From: Bacteroidota bacterium
GTDB lineage: Bacteria; Bacteroidota; Bacteroidia; Bacteroidales; FEN-979
Assembly: GCA_026391755.1 (NCBI GenBank)
Contig: JAPLDN010000395.1
Coordinates: 1-7,672 of the forward strand
Reading direction: 5' to 3'
DNA length: 7,672 bases
Part shown: positions 4,864 to 7,672 of the stretch, one piece after another
How the letters are laid out: each line of letters opens with the position of its first letter
How positions within the stretch are numbered: the first letter of the stretch is position 1
Made by a program: the position numbers and the translations under genes
Notes under the pieces: model-generated
The model's input: only the letters and a program-made list of their open reading frames with translations
The model's database searches: none
Told to the model about the DNA's origin: nothing

Positions 4864-6534
4864 ATGCGCAAAATCCTGATTTTAACTACCCTGGTAATGC
4901 TTATTGCATTCCAGGCGAAACCCTGCACCAACTTCATCGTCACCAAAGGAGCATCCACCGACGGATCGGTGATGATCTCGTATTCGGCTGATTCACACCA
5001 GCTTTACGGGGAACTTTATTTCTGGCCTGCCAAAGACTGGCCCGCCGGTTCGATGTATAATGTCATCGAATGGGATACCCAGAAGCCCCTTGGCAAGATA
5101 CCCCAGATCAGGCATACCTACCAGGTGATCGGAAATATGAACGAACACCAGGTTGCCATTGGCGAAACTACATTCGGCGGACGCGAAGAGCTTCAGCATC
5201 AGAAAGATGCAATTGTCGATTACGGAACGCTTATTTATGTCGGACTGCAACGTTCGAAGACCGCCCGGGAAGCGATCAAGGTCTTTGGCGAACTCACCGC
5301 TGCCTACGGCTATGCTTCAGAAGGCGAATCGTTTAGTATTTCCGATGCCAAGGAAGCATGGATACTCGAGATGATAGCCAAGGGCGACGGTCAGAAAGGC
5401 GCCGTTTGGGTTGCAGTGCGCATCCCCGATGGCTGTATTTCAGGCCACGCCAACCAGGCACGCATCACCCAGTTCCCCCTGAATGATCCTCAGAATTGTC
5501 TTTACTCGGCGGATGTGATCTCGTTTGCAAGATCCAAAGGCTGGTTCGACGGCAAGGATGAAGAGTTCAGCTTCTCCGACACTTATGCACCTGTCACTTT
5601 CGGCGGAGCCCGTTTCTGCGAAGCCCGCGTTTGGGCCATGTTCAACCGCTGCAACAAGGATATGGGACAGTACCAGGACTATGCCATGGGGAAAGTCCAA
5701 TACAGCAAGTGGGGTTATGCCACCAACCGCATGCCTCTGTATATCAGGCCCGACCATAAAATTTCGGCCCAGGAAATGCAGAACCTCATGCGCGACCATT
5801 ATGAAGGAACTAAAATGGATATGAACAACGATATAGGCGGAGGCCCGTTTGCCTGCCCCATTCGCTGGAGGCCCATGACCTGGAAAGTCGACTCGGTAAA
5901 TTACGTTCATGAACGCGCCACATCGACCATGCAAACCGGTTTCGTATTCGTAGCCCAGAGCCGCTCCTGGCTTCCCGACCCCATTGGCGGGATCTTCTGG
6001 TTCGGAGTTGATGATACCTACCTTACCGTATTCAACCCTATTTACTGCGGAACGAACAAAGTACCCAAGTCCTACGCTGTTGGTAATGGCGATATGCTTC
6101 ACTGGAGCAGCACCTCAGGCTTCTGGACCTTCAACTGGGTTGCCAACTGGGTTTACACCCGCTGGAGCTTTATGATCAGGGACCTCCAGAAAGTCCAGGG
6201 CGAACTGGAAACAAGATTTGCCAAAGAAACTCCCAGGATAGACGAGCAGGCCGCGTTTATTTACAAGACCGATAAGGCAAAGGCTATCAACTTTTTAACT
6301 ACTTACAGTGTGACTACCGCCGATAATACCGTGGCCCGCTGGAAAGAACTCGGCGAATATTTATTCGTCAAATACAAGGACGGGAACATCATGAAAGAGA
6401 AAGACGGCAAGTTCCTCGACAATGGCTACGGTGTACCCGTAATGCCATCCCAGCCCGGTTACCCGGAATGGTGGCTGAAGGAAATTGTGAGTGAGCATGG
6501 AGATGTAATCAAGGCGCCTGCTGATAAGCATTGA
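4864..6534 (+). CDS. Exported C69 family dipeptidase
   Basis: A 556-residue peptidase of family C69 (PepD-like, N-terminal nucleophile hydrolase fold), probably cleaving dipeptides in the periplasm. A hydrophobic leader (MRKILILTTLVMLIAFQAKP, 1-20) precedes C21-T22-N23-F24; in this family the cysteine becomes the N-terminal nucleophile once the leader is removed. Other family stretches are NEHQVAIGETTFGG (93-106), YGYASEGESFSISD (148-161), EAWILEM (164-170) and WVAVRIPDGCISGHANQARI (182-201). The chain is about 80 residues longer than the cytoplasmic dipeptidase A enzymes (about 470). AKPC is not a good lipobox (no leucine or similar at -3), so I prefer exported soluble enzyme over lipoprotein. 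It lies downstream of a good promoter, with a heptamer array in the leader and a hairpin with T-run just after the stop. GC content is clearly higher than in the toxin module beside it. Confidence 0.93.
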   Translation: MRKILILTTLVMLIAFQAKPCTNFIVTKGASTDGSVMISYSADSHQLYGELYFWPAKDWPAGSMYNVIEWDTQKPLGKIPQIRHTYQVIGNMNEHQVAIGETTFGGREELQHQKDAIVDYGTLIYVGLQRSKTAREAIKVFGELTAAYGYASEGESFSISDAKEAWILEMIAKGDGQKGAVWVAVRIPDGCISGHANQARITQFPLNDPQNCLYSADVISFARSKGWFDGKDEEFSFSDTYAPVTFGGARFCEARVWAMFNRCNKDMGQYQDYAMGKVQYSKWGYATNRMPLYIRPDHKISAQEMQNLMRDHYEGTKMDMNNDIGGGPFACPIRWRPMTWKVDSVNYVHERATSTMQTGFVFVAQSRSWLPDPIGGIFWFGVDDTYLTVFNPIYCGTNKVPKSYAVGNGDMLHWSSTSGFWTFNWVANWVYTRWSFMIRDLQKVQGELETRFAKETPRIDEQAAFIYKTDKAKAINFLTTYSVTTADNTVARWKELGEYLFVKYKDGNIMKEKDGKFLDNGYGVPVMPSQPGYPEWWLKEIVSEHGDVIKAPADKH

Positions 6535-6540
6535 TCTTAC

Positions 6541-6620
6541 ATCCGCCATCTGACATCAGACATCAGATATCAGATAGCAGATAGCAGATGGCAGATGGCG
6601 GATGGCGGATATCATTTTTT
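6541..6620 (+). terminator. Repeat-derived hairpin with T-run after the peptidase gene
   Basis: Bases 6541-6557 (ATCCGCCATCTGACATC) pair with 6587-6603 over 17 positions with one mismatch; an alternative register uses 6594-6610. Six T residues follow at 6615-6620. This gives a Rho-independent-type terminator for the peptidase transcript, formed from heptamer array F. The stem is long, with a loop of about 29 bases and an 11-base gap before the T-run, so efficiency is uncertain. It is the only array here with a T-run on the transcribed side. Confidence 0.5.
6544..6614. repeat. Heptamer array F, ten units, two-armed
   Basis: Three direct units (CGCCATC, TGACATC, AGACATC, 6544-6564), then A, then seven inverted units (GATATCA, GATAGCA, GATAGCA, GATGGCA, GATGGCG, GATGGCG, GATATCA, 6566-6614). 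A degenerate TTACATC at 6537-6543 may be a further unit, which would begin two bases after the peptidase stop. The junction contains the same CATCAGATATCAGAT as arrays C and D, although the bases beside it pair poorly here. GATAGCA (TGCTATC on the other strand) is a variant found only in this array and stands as a tandem pair, suggesting recent unit duplication. Confidence 0.94.
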
Positions 6621-6653
6621 ATTACATTTACCAATGAATTAACATTCTAAGAC

Positions 6654-7553
6654 ATGGAAGAATCTAACGCCAGCGGAACCCGGAAGTACAAATTGTATCT
6701 CGCAATACTCGGGATACTGATCCTTGTGCTTGCATTCTGGTTGTTTATCCAGAGATCGCAGTTGCTGAAGCTCGTTCACGAGAAAGAGACTGAGAAGAAC
6801 GAACTCCAGCACGAACTGGATTCGGTGGTTGTGGAGCACAACAAGATCAAGGTAGAATACGGCGCTTTGAGCGACAGCCTGAAGGCTAAAGACAGCCTGA
6901 TCCTTGCCAATGCCGTCGAGATCAAAAAGTTGCTCGACACCCAGTGGGAATACGACAAGGTGCGCAAAAAGCTGGCCATGCTCCAAACTGTAGCCCAGGG
7001 ATATGTCAGGCAGATGGACTCACTCTATACAGTGAACCGCGAACTCACAGCCGAGAACGAAAAAGTGAGAGCTGAAGTCCGCACTGAGAAAAACCGCAAC
7101 CAGACACTCATAAAGGATAAGGAAGACCTGAAAGAAAAAATGAACCAGGCGGCTTATATCAAAGCCTATGACGTAACCGCATCGGCCTGGAAAGTCAAAG
7201 GAGGGGGCAAGGAAACTGTGACCGACAAGGCATCGCGTACCGAACGCCTTAAAGTGAGCTTTACCCTGGGTGAAAATCCCCTGGTCCCCGCAGGCAAACG
7301 CTCTATCTATGTAAGGATACAGCGCCCCGACAACGTCGTGGTGCAGAAGACAAAATACGATGTGTTCACCTTCAACGGACAATCGCTTCCCTATTCAATC
7401 CGCGAAGACGTCAATTACACTGGAAAAGCCCAGAACCTCACTGTAGTCTGGAATAAGAGAGACAACGACATCCCCGCCATGAAAGGAAAGTACATCATCT
7501 CGGTGTTTGCCGATGATAAGGAGATTGGCGAAGGGAGTTTTGAATTAAAATAA
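6654..7553 (+). CDS. Membrane-anchored coiled-coil protein with C-terminal beta domain
   Basis: A 299-residue protein I do not recognise by family. Residues 1-13 are short and polar, and 14-32 form one transmembrane helix (LYLAILGILILVLAFWLFI). Residues about 34-167 are a long charged coiled coil, rich in E, K, L and Q with repeats such as ELQHELDSVVVEHNKIKVEYGALSDSL. From about 170 the sequence becomes strand-like (YDVTASAWKVKGGG, RLKVSFTLGENPLVPAGKRSIYVRIQRPD, KGKYIISVFADDKEIGEGSFELK), suggesting a beta-sandwich. Positively charged residues at 10-13 before the helix and R34 after it leave the topology open; a periplasmic coiled coil and C-terminal domain are likely but inferred. The ATG at 6654 follows a weak -7-like TACATTTA (6623-6630). 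It stands 70 bases before phosphofructokinase on the same strand with no clear promoter between, so they may be co-transcribed. Confidence 0.85.
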   Translation: MEESNASGTRKYKLYLAILGILILVLAFWLFIQRSQLLKLVHEKETEKNELQHELDSVVVEHNKIKVEYGALSDSLKAKDSLILANAVEIKKLLDTQWEYDKVRKKLAMLQTVAQGYVRQMDSLYTVNRELTAENEKVRAEVRTEKNRNQTLIKDKEDLKEKMNQAAYIKAYDVTASAWKVKGGGKETVTDKASRTERLKVSFTLGENPLVPAGKRSIYVRIQRPDNVVVQKTKYDVFTFNGQSLPYSIREDVNYTGKAQNLTVVWNKRDNDIPAMKGKYIISVFADDKEIGEGSFELK

Positions 7554-7554
7554 T

Positions 7555-7610
7555 TGATATCAGATATCCGACATCGGCCATCTGACATCTGATATCTGAT
7601 ATCTGATATC
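7555..7610 (+). repeat. Heptamer array G, eight units, one orientation
   Basis: Units are TGATATC, AGATATC, CGACATC, GGCCATC, TGACATC, TGATATC, TGATATC, TGATATC. The array begins one base after the stop of the coiled-coil gene (7551-7553) and ends 13 bases before the phosphofructokinase ATG. The three identical final units suggest recent expansion at that end. It would be transcribed if the two genes form an operon. Confidence 0.95.
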
Positions 7611-7623
7611 CAAAAACTGACTC

Positions 7624-7672
7624 ATGAAAATCGGAATTCTTACTGCAGGCGGCGACTGCCCGGGTATCAACG
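7624..7672 (+). CDS. pfkA: 6-phosphofructokinase, N-terminal part
   Basis: Only 16 codons lie in the window: MKIGILTAGGDCPGIN. This is the first strand and phosphate-binding loop of the PfkA family, with G9-G10-D11 contacting the phosphoryl donor. The enzyme makes fructose 1,6-bisphosphate in glycolysis. The GGDCPG form (rather than GGDAPG of the E. coli enzyme) is common in the group whose members use ATP or pyrophosphate; the residues that decide the donor lie outside the window, so a pyrophosphate-dependent enzyme remains possible. The start is the only sensible one, since array G ends 13 bases before it. Confidence 0.85.
   Translation, partial: MKIGILTAGGDCPGIN

Noticed and set aside
4864..4926. 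Peptidase leader as a lipoprotein signal
   Set aside because: AKPC lacks the hydrophobic residue expected at -3 of a lipobox, and C21 is explained as the family's catalytic N-terminal cysteine.
5440..6102. 220-codon open frame on the minus strand
   Set aside because: It lies wholly inside the C69 peptidase gene, antisense to it, and has no recognisable domain. High-GC coding sequence often leaves the opposite strand open.

Overview
The window most likely comes from a Gram-negative Bacteroidota chromosome. The reasons are a Kdo transferase gene (lipopolysaccharide), two Sec-exported outer-membrane beta-barrel proteins with Q-starting mature ends, promoter elements of the Bacteroidota type (TTG, 17-23 bp, TAnnTTTG), a lack of convincing Shine-Dalgarno sites, and a DUF6922 + AbiEii gene pair that I know mainly from this phylum. 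I cannot place it more finely.

Layout, left to right. (1) Minus strand, 1-244: the first 81 codons of waaA (Kdo transferase), running off the left edge. (2) Plus strand, 465-1351: a DUF6922 protein overlapping an AbiEii/AbiGii-type nucleotidyltransferase, probably a toxin-antitoxin-like pair. (3) Minus strand, 4719 down to 1396: an antitoxin-RelE/ParE toxin pair, an outer-membrane barrel protein, a nitronate monooxygenase-like flavin oxidoreductase with an extra cysteine cluster, and a second barrel protein. No separate promoter is evident after the first, so these could be read as one transcript. (4) Plus strand, 4864-7672: an exported C69 family dipeptidase, a membrane-anchored coiled-coil protein, and the first 16 codons of a phosphofructokinase.

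The most striking content is not a gene. Seven arrays of a degenerate heptamer, consensus YGMYATC (TGATATC, TGCCATC, CGCCATC, TGACATC, CGACATC), about 54 units in all, fill nearly every intergenic gap. Four arrays have one orientation. Three switch orientation midway and share the same 15-base junction, CATCAGATATCAGAT, which makes them hairpins. Wherever an array follows a gene it begins within about 10 bases of the stop codon or overlaps it, while start codons are kept 13-40 bases away. Arrays are absent inside the two tight gene pairs and from the 25-base gap between the RelE-type toxin and the barrel gene. No member of the array encodes a plausible protein, but the inverted orientation is free of stop codons, so it creates false N-terminal extensions of neighbouring genes.

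The genes divide into envelope or housekeeping functions (waaA, the barrels, the peptidase, phosphofructokinase) and two visibly AT-richer toxin-antitoxin-like inserts, each bordered by heptamer arrays.
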